DNA of 64,000 bases from Oscillibacter sp. (lineage in GTDB: Bacteria; Bacillota; Clostridia; Oscillospirales; Oscillospiraceae). The notes under the pieces were generated by a model, which saw only the letters and a program-made list of their open reading frames with translations, had not been told where the DNA came from and searched no databases. The translations under genes were made by a program, and so were the position numbers. The first letter of the stretch is position 1. The number at the start of each line of letters is the position of its first letter. Positions 10,806-18,814 of this stretch are shown here, piece by piece. Location of the stretch: positions 62,001-126,000 of the forward strand of contig JALCRR010000001.1 in assembly GCA_022652815.1 (NCBI GenBank), given 5' to 3'.

Positions 10806-12029
10806 ATGAAATGGATTGAAGGCGGCGTCTGCGCCGCACAGGGGTTCAAGGCCGCCGGCATGCATGTCGGCGTCAAGACTCACAACAAGGACAAGAAGGA
10901 CGTGGCGCTGATCGTTTCCGACGTAGAGTGCTCTGCGGCAGCGGTTTACACCACTAACGTGGTCAAGGCTGCACCCATCCACGTAGACAAGGAGCATCTG
11001 AAAAACGGCAAGGCTCGCGCGGCCATCATCAACTCCGGCAACGCCAACGCCTGCGCGCCCAATGGCGAGGAAAACGCCGAGAAGATGTGCGCCGCCGTTG
11101 CGGCAGCCGTTGGCTGTGAGGCAAGCGACGTGGTGGTTTCCTCCACCGGCGTCATCGGCCAGACCATCAACGTCAAGGTCATCGAGGACGGCGTGCCCGC
11201 ACTTTACAAGCAGCTTGCCCACTCCGCCGCCGGCTCTGACGCGGCGGCAAGCGCCATCATGACCACCGATACTGTGAAAAAGGAAGTCGCCGTGGAGACC
11301 ACCATCGGCGGCAAGACCGTGAAGATTGGCGGCATGTGCAAGGGCAGCGGCATGATCCACCCCAACATGGGCACCATGCTCTGTTACCTCACCACCGACT
11401 GCGCCATCTCCCCGGACATGATCCGCGCGGCGCTGCTGGAAACCGTGACCGTCAGCTTCAACCGCATCAGCGTGGACGGCGACACCTCCACCAACGACAC
11501 TTGCTGCGTGCTGGCAAACGGCATGGCAGGCAACGCCGAAATCACGGAAAAGAACGATGATTACGCTGCTTTTGTGGCGGCGCTGAAGGAAATCTGCACC
11601 AAGTTGGCGCGCGCCATGGCTTCTGACGGCGAGGGCGCCAAGCACCTTATCACCTGCACGGTCAACGGCGCAAAGAGCGAAAAGAGCGCCGAGACGATGG
11701 CAAAGTCCGTCATCGATTCGTCTTTGACCAAGGCTGCCATCTTTGGCGCCGACGCCAACTGGGGCAGAGTGCTCTGCGCCATGGGCTACTCCGGCGAGCA
11801 GTTTGACCCGGAAAAGGTGGACGTCCATTTCACCTCCGCCGCCGGCGACATCGAGGTCTGCCATCAAGGCCGCGGCCTTGCGTTTGACGAGGATGTGGCC
11901 AAGAAAATCCTCACCGAACATGACGTGGAAATCAACATCTTCATGGCCGAGGGCGGCGGAACATGTACCTGCTGGGGCTGCGATCTGACCTACGACTATG
12001 TGAAGATCAACGGAGATTATCGTACCTAA
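10806..12029 (+). CDS. argJ: Bifunctional ornithine acetyltransferase / N-acetylglutamate synthase
   Basis: 407 residues. Transfers acetyl from acetylornithine to glutamate, closing the acetyl cycle, and may also use acetyl-CoA. The self-cleavage region KGSGMIHPNMGTMLCYLTTD is present; the nucleophile Thr is the T of MGTML, preceded here by Gly where many relatives have Ala. Start at ATG 10806 (MKWIEGGVCAAQGFKAAGMH) with AGGAGG 9 bases upstream. No argA is seen, which fits ArgJ supplying acetylglutamate. Confidence 0.97.
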   Translation: MKWIEGGVCAAQGFKAAGMHVGVKTHNKDKKDVALIVSDVECSAAAVYTTNVVKAAPIHVDKEHLKNGKARAAIINSGNANACAPNGEENAEKMCAAVAAAVGCEASDVVVSSTGVIGQTINVKVIEDGVPALYKQLAHSAAGSDAAASAIMTTDTVKKEVAVETTIGGKTVKIGGMCKGSGMIHPNMGTMLCYLTTDCAISPDMIRAALLETVTVSFNRISVDGDTSTNDTCCVLANGMAGNAEITEKNDDYAAFVAALKEICTKLARAMASDGEGAKHLITCTVNGAKSEKSAETMAKSVIDSSLTKAAIFGADANWGRVLCAMGYSGEQFDPEKVDVHFTSAAGDIEVCHQGRGLAFDEDVAKKILTEHDVEINIFMAEGGGTCTCWGCDLTYDYVKINGDYRT

Positions 12030-12064
12030 TATTCGGCGGCTGCCGAAAGAGTTGCGGCGTTCCG

Positions 12065-12510
12065 CCGCAAAGAACTGGCCCCCCATTTTCTTTGCTCTTG
12101 GGCAAAGAAAATGCGCCGCCAGCGGTGGAAAAGAAAACCGCTTGAGACACACCCCGCCGCAAGGCTTTGCGCCGGGGACCTCGTGTCTGGGGAACGCACG
12201 GTGGGGTTCAGTGGTCATCCGGATCCCTGCCCGCGTCTTGCCGCAGCCATTACAAACTTGTGGTGCAAATCTGAAAGGCCGTAAGCATTTTGCCGCGCGT
12301 TACGCGCTACCCGGGCGGTAAATGTAAGCGCCAGCGGGTTAGGAGCTTGAGGCAATGCAGGTTTCTGCCCCGGGCTTTCACAACTGGGCATGAACGCGTC
12401 TACTGGATGTACCAAAGGTTTGCGAAAGACCAACTTTAAGCGCCTTTTTCTTCCACCTTGCAAGGCGCATTCTTTTTCGGCAAGACGAAAAAGAATGGGG
12501 GTTGCAGTTC
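12065..12510 (+). repeat. Interspersed ~430 bp element, copy C
   Basis: No gene between 12030 and 12693. Left hairpin ATTTTCTTTGC/GCAAAGAAAAT (12085-12095, 12102-12112); right hairpin ATTCTTTTTCG/CGAAAAAGAAT (12469-12479, 12486-12496). Between them, in the same order as copy D: a GCCGCAAGGCTTTGCGCC hairpin, GGACCTCGTGTCTGGGGAAC (about 12177), ACGCGCTACCCGGG, and TCTACTGGATGTACCAAAGG (12399). After it, GCATCAGCCGCG and AATGGGGGTTGCAGTTC recur at about 12492 and 12593, a partial second right end. Confidence 0.8.
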
Positions 12511-12693
12511 CCTCCGCGGCATCAGCCGCGAATTTCCCCGCCATTTGGGGGTCTTGAACGCTTCCGGCAGTCGCCGGAGTTACCCCATTCCCAATGGGGG
12601 TTGCAGTTCTTTCCCGCGGCATCAGCCGCGGCTATTCTCCCGCCAATGGCGGCAATCCTGCGGGAACCTCCCGCAACAAGGAGCTGAACAGCG

Positions 12694-13554
12694 ATGTCCT
12701 CACACGAACAGCAGGCCCGTACTCTGGTCGAGGCACTGCCCTACATTCAGAAATTCACCGGCAAGACCATCGTGGTCAAGTACGGCGGAAATGCCATGAT
12801 CTCCCCGGAGTTGAGCAAGGCCGTCATGAGCGATATTATTCTATTGTCTCTGGTCGGCATCCGCGTGGTCATGGTACACGGCGGCGGTCCGGACATCAAC
12901 GCCATGCTGAAAAAAATCGGCAAGGAGTCCAAATTTGTGGACGGCCTGCGCTACACGGACGAGGAGACCATGGAGGTCGTGCAGAGCGTGCTGTGCGGCA
13001 AGGTCAACAAAAATCTGGTGGCGCAGATCAACCGCCTGGGCGGTCAAGCCATCGGCCTGTGCGGCATGGACGGCGCGCTGTTCCAGGCCAAGTGCCTCAA
13101 TGAAAAGTACGGCCTCGTGGGCGAGATCACCGGCGTGAATCCCGAGCCGGTGGAAAACGCCTTGATGACGGGTTATATTCCCGTTGTGTCCACCGTGGCG
13201 CAAGGTGTGGACGCCGACACCGCTTACAACATCAACGCCGACACGGCAGCGGCAAAGCTGGCGGCGGCGCTTCAGGCCGAGAAGCTGATCCTGCTGACGG
13301 ACGTGCGCGGACTTTTGAGCGATCCCCACGACGAGGACACTTTAATCCACGTCGTTCACGCCTTTGACGTGCCCAGCCTCATCGCCAACGGCACCATCAC
13401 CGGCGGCATGATCCCCAAAATCGAGTGCTGCGTGGATGCCATCGCCGCCGGCGTGGAGCGCGTCCACATTCTGGACGGGCGAATTCCCCACTCCATTCTC
13501 ATTGAGCTTTTGTCGGATGCCGGCATCGGCACCATGCTGAAAAAAGAGGACTGA
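12694..13554 (+). CDS. argB: Acetylglutamate kinase
   Basis: 286 residues, amino-acid kinase family. Phosphorylates N-acetylglutamate using ATP. VVKYGGNAMISPELSKAV near residue 25 and VMVHGGGPDINAMLKKIG hold the glycine-rich ATP/substrate loops; GGMIPKIECCVDAI near the C-terminus is the second conserved region. ATG 12694 follows AAGGAG by 9 bases. The N-terminal extension before the kinase fold is of the type seen in arginine-inhibited enzymes, so feedback control is possible but not provable here. Confidence 0.97.
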   Translation: MSSHEQQARTLVEALPYIQKFTGKTIVVKYGGNAMISPELSKAVMSDIILLSLVGIRVVMVHGGGPDINAMLKKIGKESKFVDGLRYTDEETMEVVQSVLCGKVNKNLVAQINRLGGQAIGLCGMDGALFQAKCLNEKYGLVGEITGVNPEPVENALMTGYIPVVSTVAQGVDADTAYNINADTAAAKLAAALQAEKLILLTDVRGLLSDPHDEDTLIHVVHAFDVPSLIANGTITGGMIPKIECCVDAIAAGVERVHILDGRIPHSILIELLSDAGIGTMLKKED

Positions 13555-13560
13555 AGCGCT

Positions 13561-13800
13561 TCCAAAAAGTGCAAGCACTTTTTGGAGGGGGATGCGGCCT
13601 GCCGCAGCGCACTCGCCGCCCCGGCGGTTCGCACGTTTGCAGGCCGAGAAGTATGTTTGGCCATTCACCGTTGCGGCATTGTGATTTGCGTGCGTTTTTC
13701 GCCCGCCAATCACGCCGCTTCCTCGAAACAACCTCGCTTCTTCCGCCACAGGCGGCGCTTCGGTTGTTTCCTTGTCGCGGCCAAACATGATTGGATTTGA
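13561..13800 (+). repeat. Hairpin-rich, nested inverted repeats after argB
   Basis: TCCAAAAAGTGC-AA-GCACTTTTTGGA (13561-13586) is a perfect 12 bp stem. Further on TTTGGCC (about 13648) can pair with GGCCAAA (about 13776), and nested inside are GTGATT/AATCAC (about 13678 and 13708) and AAACAACC/GGTTGTTT (about 13727 and 13763). The arrangement could fold into one branched structure. No open frame of merit was found in the 462 bases between argB and argD. Confidence 0.6.
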
Positions 13801-13803
13801 TTT

Positions 13804-13944
13804 GCCGCCATGCGGGCGGCAAATTCGGTGAAACCCGGAGAAACGCACCTGCCGCCATGCGGGCGGCAAATTCGGTGGGACCCGGAGAAACGCACCCGCC
13901 GCCATACGGGCGGCAAACCCGGTGGGACCCGGAGAAGCCCAGCA
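13804..13944 (+). repeat. Three tandem 47-bp repeats before argD
   Basis: Units begin at 13804, 13851 and 13898 with GCCGCCATGCGGGCGGCAAA (third unit ATACGGGC), each continuing with TTCGGTG-GACCCGGAGAAACGCACC-type sequence. Each unit contains a GCCGCC-atgc-GGGCGGC hairpin. The repeats stop about 70 bases before the argD start. Confidence 0.88.
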
Positions 13945-14016
13945 TGCCCCAACAAACCACCCTCAAACCGAAAAGCCCGGTGGCAGGCCACCGTGAAACA
14001 GGAAAGGACGATTTTT

Positions 14017-15195
14017 ATGACTTCTGAAGAAATCAAGGCGCTTGACAGCCAGTACGTCATGCACACCTATGGCCGTTTCCCCGTGGCCATCGACCACGGA
14101 ACGGGCGCCAAGCTCTACTCCCCGGAGGGCAAAGAATACATCGACTTCACCAGCGGCATCGGCGTCACCGACCTCGGCTACGGCAACGACGCTTGGGTGG
14201 ACGCCATCGCGGCGCAGGCCAAAAAGCTGGGCCATGTGTCCAACCTCTTTTACACCGAGCCCTGCGCGCGCCTGGCTGAAATTCTCTGCAAGCGTACGGG
14301 CATGAGTAACGTGTTCTTCGCCAACGGCGGCGGCGAGGCCAACGAGGGCCTCATCAAGCTGGCGAGAAAGTACAGCTTTGATAAGTACGGCGAAGGCCGC
14401 GCCACCATCATCACGCTGAATAACTCCTTCCATGGCCGCACCATCACCACCCTCATGGCCACCGGACAGGATCAGTTCCACAAGTATTTCTTCCCGTTCA
14501 CCGAGGGCTTTCGCTACGCCGACGCCAACTCCATGGAGTCGCTGGAGAAAGCCTCCGGCAAGGACGTGTGCGCCGTGATGATGGAGCTGATTCAAGGCGA
14601 GGGCGGCGTGTTGCCGCTGGACAAGGAATATGTCAAGGCCGTCAAGGCGCTGTGCGAGAAGAACGACTGGCTGCTGCTGGTGGACGAGGTCCAGAGCGGC
14701 GTGGGTCGTACCGGCTCCCTGTTTGCCTTCCAGCAGTACGACATTCTGCCCGATGCCTGCACGTTTGCAAAGGGCATCGCAGGCGGTCTGCCCATGTCCG
14801 GCGTCATGGCAAATGAGAAGTGCCGCAACGTCCTAACCCCCGGCACCCACGCCACCACCTTCGGCGCAAACCCCGTGTGCGCGGCGGCTGGCCTTGTGGT
14901 GCAGGAGACGCTGTCCGACGCATTTTTGGACGACGTGAAGGCCAAGGGCCAGTATCTGCGCCAGCAGATCGAGGCGCTGAATCTTCCCTGCTTTGGCAAG
15001 ACCCGGGGCATGGGTCTGATGATCGGCATCGAAGTCAAGGACGGCTACAAGAACGGCGAGATTGCCATGAAGCTGATTGAAAACGGCCTGCTGGTGCTGA
15101 CCGCCGGCCCGGGCATGCGTCTGCTGCCGCCGCTGGTCATCACGAAAGAGGAGATGGACGCCGGCGTTGCCATCATGAAAAAGGTGCTGGCCTAA
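14017..15195 (+). CDS. argD: Acetylornithine aminotransferase
   Basis: 392 residues, class-III PLP aminotransferase. Converts N-acetylglutamate semialdehyde to N-acetylornithine with glutamate as amino donor. The PLP-binding Lys is in DACTFAKGIAGGLPMSG, with LLLVDEVQSGVGRTGSLFAF before it and FFANGGGEANEGLIKLARKY as the phosphate-binding region (usual SGAEA replaced by GGGEA). Start set at ATG 14017 after GGAAAGGA; the longer frame upstream only reads through the 47-bp repeats. Confidence 0.96.
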   Translation: MTSEEIKALDSQYVMHTYGRFPVAIDHGTGAKLYSPEGKEYIDFTSGIGVTDLGYGNDAWVDAIAAQAKKLGHVSNLFYTEPCARLAEILCKRTGMSNVFFANGGGEANEGLIKLARKYSFDKYGEGRATIITLNNSFHGRTITTLMATGQDQFHKYFFPFTEGFRYADANSMESLEKASGKDVCAVMMELIQGEGGVLPLDKEYVKAVKALCEKNDWLLLVDEVQSGVGRTGSLFAFQQYDILPDACTFAKGIAGGLPMSGVMANEKCRNVLTPGTHATTFGANPVCAAAGLVVQETLSDAFLDDVKAKGQYLRQQIEALNLPCFGKTRGMGLMIGIEVKDGYKNGEIAMKLIENGLLVLTAGPGMRLLPPLVITKEEMDAGVAIMKKVLA

Positions 15196-15268
15196 GCGTT
15201 CTCCTGCGCTTAAAAAGCGCACTGTTCCGATGACTTGATTCAATATTTTTCTGTTTTGTTTTTTGGTA

Positions 15269-15348
15269 CAACTGTAACTGTACCTGTTACAGTTGCCATA
15301 ACAAATCACTATAACATTTACTTTTGCAGTTACAGTTACAGTAACTGT
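15269..15348 (+). promoter_or_regulatory. Clustered GTAAC palindromes upstream of argF
   Basis: CAACTGTAAC-tgtacct-GTTACAGTTG (15269-15295, 10 bp arms) and ACAGTTAC-A-GTAACTGT (15332-15348, 8 bp arms) both repeat the ACAGTTAC word, and CAGTTACAGTTACAG overlaps the second. The stretch is AT-rich in an otherwise GC-rich locus. It could be an operator pair for a repressor of argF; it does not resemble an ARG box. Confidence 0.6.
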
Positions 15349-15382
15349 CGGATGAAACGACAAAAAAGAGAGGGGCAACCAC

Positions 15383-16366
15383 ATGAAAAATCACGAACAC
15401 TTTTTAAAGCTGCTGGACTTTACCCCCGCTGAAATTCAGCAGTTTCTGGACACGGCAGCCGACTTGAAGGCCAAGAAGAAGGCGGGGATTCCCCACCAGT
15501 ACCTCGCGGGCAAGAACGTTGCCTTGATCTTTGAAAAGACCTCCACCCGCACCCGCTGCGCCTTTGAAGTGGCTGCGCAGGATCTGGGCATGGGCTCCAC
15601 CTACCTCGGCCCCACGGGCAGCCAGATCGGCGTGAAGGAGTCCATCGCAGACACTGCTCGCGTCCTTGGCCGGATGTTTGACGGCATCGAGTACCGCGGC
15701 TTCGGTCAAGATCTGGTGGAGGAGCTGGCGCAGTACGCCGGTGTGCCCGTGTTCAACGGTCTGACCAACGAGTTCCACCCCACCCAGATTCTCGCAGATT
15801 TCCTAACCGTGCAGGAGCATTTCGGAAAGCTCAAGGGCGTGAAGCTGGTGTACATGGGCGATGCCCGGTACAACATGGGCAACTCTCTCATGGTGGGCTG
15901 CGCCAAGATGGGCATGCACTTTGTGGCCTGTGCGCCGGAGAAGTATTTCCCCGATGCCGCGCTGGTGAAGCAGTGCCAGGCCATCGCCGCCGAGACCGGC
16001 GCCACGCTGGAATTCATCACCGACCCCATGACCGCCACCAAGGGCGCCGACGTGCTCTACACCGACGTGTGGGTGTCCATGGGTGAGCCGGTGGAGGTCT
16101 GGGCGGAGCGTATCCGCGACCTCGGCCCCTATCAGATCACCAAGGCGCTGATGGACAACGCCGGACCCCAGTGCAAGTTCATGCACTGCCTGCCCGCCTA
16201 CCATGACCACAAGACCAAGGTGGGCCGTGAAATGGGCGAGAAGTTTGGCCGCGAGGCCATGGAAGTGACGGACGAGGTGTTCGAATCCCCGGCGTCCATC
16301 GTTTTTGACGAGGCCGAAAACCGGATGCACACCATCAAGGCCGTCATATACGAACTGATGAAATAA
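15383..16366 (+). CDS. argF: Ornithine carbamoyltransferase
   Basis: 327 residues. Makes citrulline from ornithine and carbamoyl phosphate. The carbamoyl-phosphate motif STRTR is in [20 protein letters not shown], and the ornithine-side motif HCLPA in [20 protein letters not shown]. Last gene of the arginine block, with its own upstream palindrome cluster, so probably separately controlled. A 12 bp terminator hairpin follows directly. Confidence 0.98.
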   Translation: MKNHEHFLKLLDFTPAEIQQFLDTAADLKAKKKAGIPHQYLAGKNVALIFEKTSTRTRCAFEVAAQDLGMGSTYLGPTGSQIGVKESIADTARVLGRMFDGIEYRGFGQDLVEELAQYAGVPVFNGLTNEFHPTQILADFLTVQEHFGKLKGVKLVYMGDARYNMGNSLMVGCAKMGMHFVACAPEKYFPDAALVKQCQAIAAETGATLEFITDPMTATKGADVLYTDVWVSMGEPVEVWAERIRDLGPYQITKALMDNAGPQCKFMHCLPAYHDHKTKVGREMGEKFGREAMEVTDEVFESPASIVFDEAENRMHTIKAVIYELMK

Positions 16367-16381
16367 GTCAACTCCATGCGG

Positions 16382-16417
16382 GAAAGGCTCTCCAAAAGGA
16401 GAGCCTTTCTTCTTGTT
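16382..16417 (+). terminator. Terminator after argF
   Basis: Perfect GAAAGGCTCTCC-aaaa-GGAGAGCCTTTC (16382-16409) followed by TTCTTGTT. Confidence 0.85.
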
Positions 16418-16434
16418 CGCGTGGCCTCGCAGAG

Positions 16435-16600
16435 TTTCGCCGCCGGGGCGGCGAAAGAAAATGGAATTGATTTTCTGCCGCGACCGGCGCGTGGCAGAAA
16501 ATACTTCTCACGGAGCGAGCGTCGAAGCGTCCGCTTTAGCGGACAGGTGAGGCGCAGAGCGCAGTGCAGCCCCATCAAAAAAGTGGTGACACTTTTTTGA
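16435..16600 (+). repeat. Second array of perfect hairpins, after argF
   Basis: Following the terminator come TTTCGCCGCC-gg-GGCGGCGAAA (16435-16456), ATTTTCTGCC...GGCAGAAAAT (16470-16502), GTCCGC-ttta-GCGGAC (16529-16544) and TCAAAAAAGTG-gtga-CACTTTTTTGA (16575-16600). All are without mismatch. The layout is like 7501-7716 but with different sequences. The rest of the gap to 16759 holds no recognisable gene. Confidence 0.82.
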
Positions 16601-16759
16601 CGTAGGAACTCTTTTCTTATACGTGCAGATGTGCTATGATGGGGCAAAGCATTGCAAATGCAGCCTTGCAACCGGCAGTTGACAAAAAGAAACCCGCCGG
16701 TGGTGGCGCATTTTCGCGGGGCTGTGCTACGATCTCCCCATGAAAAGGAGGGCGCAATG

Positions 16760-18034
16760 ATGAGTGAAGCAACAACCCTTGGCACCCGGATTCAAGAGGG
16801 CCGCAAGGCCGCCGGACTTTCCCAGGAGGCGCTGGGCGAGCACTTGAACGTTTCCCGACAGGCCGTTTCCAAGTGGGAGAGCGACGCCGCCGTGCCGGAG
16901 CTTGACAAGCTGATCGCCATGAGCCGCCTGTTCGCCTGCACCATTGGGGAGCTTTTAGGCGTGGAGGAGGCGAAAGCCCCCGACGCCCCGTCCGGCGAAC
17001 TGACGGAGCGAGAGCTGGCGGCGGCGGAGGCCATTGCGGCGAAATACGCCGCGCAGGTGGGGCGCAAACCCGTCTGGAGCCGGAAGAAAAAGGGAATCGC
17101 GGGCGCAGTCTGCGCGATCATCGCGGCGGCGATCATCGCCGGCGTGTGCTGGGGCGTCCATTCCGTCAACCGGAAGTTTGACGATATGCAAAGTCAGGTC
17201 AACGGCATTCAAGGCAGCGTCGCGGGGCAGATTGGCTCCATCACGGCGCAGTTCCAGACCATTTTGGATGAGCAAAATGACCTGTTGGCGGACAAAAGCG
17301 TCCAGATTACGGACTTTGATTGGGAGAAGAAAACCGTGACCCTCAGCGTCACCGCCCTGCCCAAGGAATCTACCGCCACCACAACCGCCGTCTTTACCGC
17401 GAAGTGCGCGGACGGCCAGAAACTCACCGCGCAGGCGCAAAACGACAACGGGCACTTCTCCACCACCGACTGGGTGGTGCCCATGAGCGAGGAGCTTCAG
17501 ATTTCTGCCGTTTTCACTGACGGCGAGGCCTCCACCTCCGCCGTGCTGGACAGCGTCGGCGCCGGAGAGGACAATTTCAGCTTTAAGGTTTACGGGGGGT
17601 GGAGCAGTTCCTGGAACAGCAGCAGCGACACCGTTTCTCTTGGCAGGATGGATCTGTATATCGAAAACGATTATAGTTCACTTCTGACGAAACCGCTGGA
17701 ACTTACCGCCGTGGATCTGTGCCTGTTCCGCAACCGCAACAAATCCCCGGAAAAGACCTCCCCGGTGGAGGATGCGCCAGAACTGCTGAAATCTGCGGGC
17801 GTGGTGGACATGAGCGCTATGACGGGCTATGAGACATCGGTCAAGCTGGCGGAGGGCGACACCGTGATTGCAGCGGTGCGCATCCGAGACAACTATGGCC
17901 GCACGGTTTATATTCCCATGGATGCGTGGCGGCTTGCCGGAGGGGACATCACAACGCCGCAGCTTCCCTCAACGACATATTCTGACGGCAGTATGATGCC
18001 CGCACCCTGGACCCCGGGAACGGAATTGAATTAA
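16760..18034 (+). CDS. Membrane-anchored XRE-type helix-turn-helix protein
   Basis: 424 residues. Residues 1-70 are a Cro/C1-type DNA-binding domain (GLSQEALGEHLNVSRQAVSK, then WESDAAVPELDKLIAMSRLF). A basic stretch and one membrane segment follow at about 112-138 (GIAGAVCAIIAAAIIAGVCW), then a short coiled region and a Thr/Ser-rich outer part with beta-type sequence and no catalytic motif. The layout implies a one-component sensor: inner DNA binding, outer sensing. Start ATG 16760 is 7 bases after GGAGGG; ATG 16757 is the alternative. Ligand and target are unknown; it sits alone between argF and malQ. Confidence 0.85.
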   Translation: MSEATTLGTRIQEGRKAAGLSQEALGEHLNVSRQAVSKWESDAAVPELDKLIAMSRLFACTIGELLGVEEAKAPDAPSGELTERELAAAEAIAAKYAAQVGRKPVWSRKKKGIAGAVCAIIAAAIIAGVCWGVHSVNRKFDDMQSQVNGIQGSVAGQIGSITAQFQTILDEQNDLLADKSVQITDFDWEKKTVTLSVTALPKESTATTTAVFTAKCADGQKLTAQAQNDNGHFSTTDWVVPMSEELQISAVFTDGEASTSAVLDSVGAGEDNFSFKVYGGWSSSWNSSSDTVSLGRMDLYIENDYSSLLTKPLELTAVDLCLFRNRNKSPEKTSPVEDAPELLKSAGVVDMSAMTGYETSVKLAEGDTVIAAVRIRDNYGRTVYIPMDAWRLAGGDITTPQLPSTTYSDGSMMPAPWTPGTELN

Positions 18035-18099
18035 TTTGCGGCGTTTCGCCGCCGGGAATGCGGCGCTGCTGCGCCGTAGAGAACTGCGGCCCGCTGGCC

Positions 18100-18555
18100 G
18101 CGGAGAGCTGCACCCCCCATTCTCTCTGGTCTTGGCCAGAGAGAATGCGCCGTGTACGGTGGAAGAGAGAGCCGTTTGGGACACACCCCACGGCAAGGCT
18201 TTGCCGCGGGGACCTCGTGTCCGGGGAACGCGCGGCGGGGTGCAGCAGACAACCAAATTCCTGCCCGCGTCTCGCGGACAAATTGTTGCAATTCGTGGTG
18301 CGAACCTGAAAGGCTTTCAGCCTCTTGCCCCGCGCGTTCCGCTTTGCTACGCGCTACCCGGAAAATCGCGGTAAGCGCCAGCGTGATAGAAGCAGGGGCA
18401 ATACAGTTTTCTGCCCCAGACTGACGTAAATGAGCATTTTCGCGTCTACTGGATGCACCGAAGGTCTGCGAAAGATCGACTTTAAGCGCGTTTCTCTTAC
18501 ACCGTGCGGGGCGCGTTCTCTTTTCGCAATCGAAAAGAGAATGGGGGCCGCAACT
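18100..18555 (+). repeat. Interspersed ~430 bp element, copy D
   Basis: Between 18035 and 18814 there is no gene. Left hairpin ATTCTCTCTGG/CCAGAGAGAAT (18119-18129, 18136-18146); right hairpin TTCTCTTTTCG/CGAAAAGAGAA (18516-18526, 18531-18541). Inside are the GGCAAGGCTTTGCC hairpin, GGACCTCGTGTCCGGGGAAC (about 18209), CCTGAAAGGCTTTCAGCC (18306), GCAATACAGTTTTCTGCCCC (18399) and TCTACTGGATGCACCGAAGG (18446). From 18556 to 18814 follow short GC-rich repeats and a partial right end (AAAGAGAATGGGGGCC at about 18629). Confidence 0.82.
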
Positions 18556-18814
18556 CCTCCGGCAGTCGCCAGGATTCCCTCCGCGCAGCAGCGCGGATTC
18601 CTGCGGCAATCGCCGCAACCTTTGCGCACAAAGAGAATGGGGGCCTTGAACTCCCGCGGCAAGGCCGCATCCCCCGCGGCGGAGCGCCGCAGTTCTCTCC
18701 GCGCAGCAACGCGGGAATTCCTCCGGCCAGCAGGCCGCAGCTTTCGCCAGCCGCCGCATGTTTGTCACCGAATTTTCTGCCGCCCTACGGCGGCTTTCTA
18801 AAGGAGAAAACACC

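Noticed and set aside
13810-14016. argD N-terminal extension
   Set aside because: It comes from the 47-bp tandem repeats; ATG 14017 has the ribosome site and the family start.
16270-16300. tRNA-like GTTCGAATCCCC motif
   Set aside because: It lies inside argF coding sequence (EVFESPAS) and has no cloverleaf around it.
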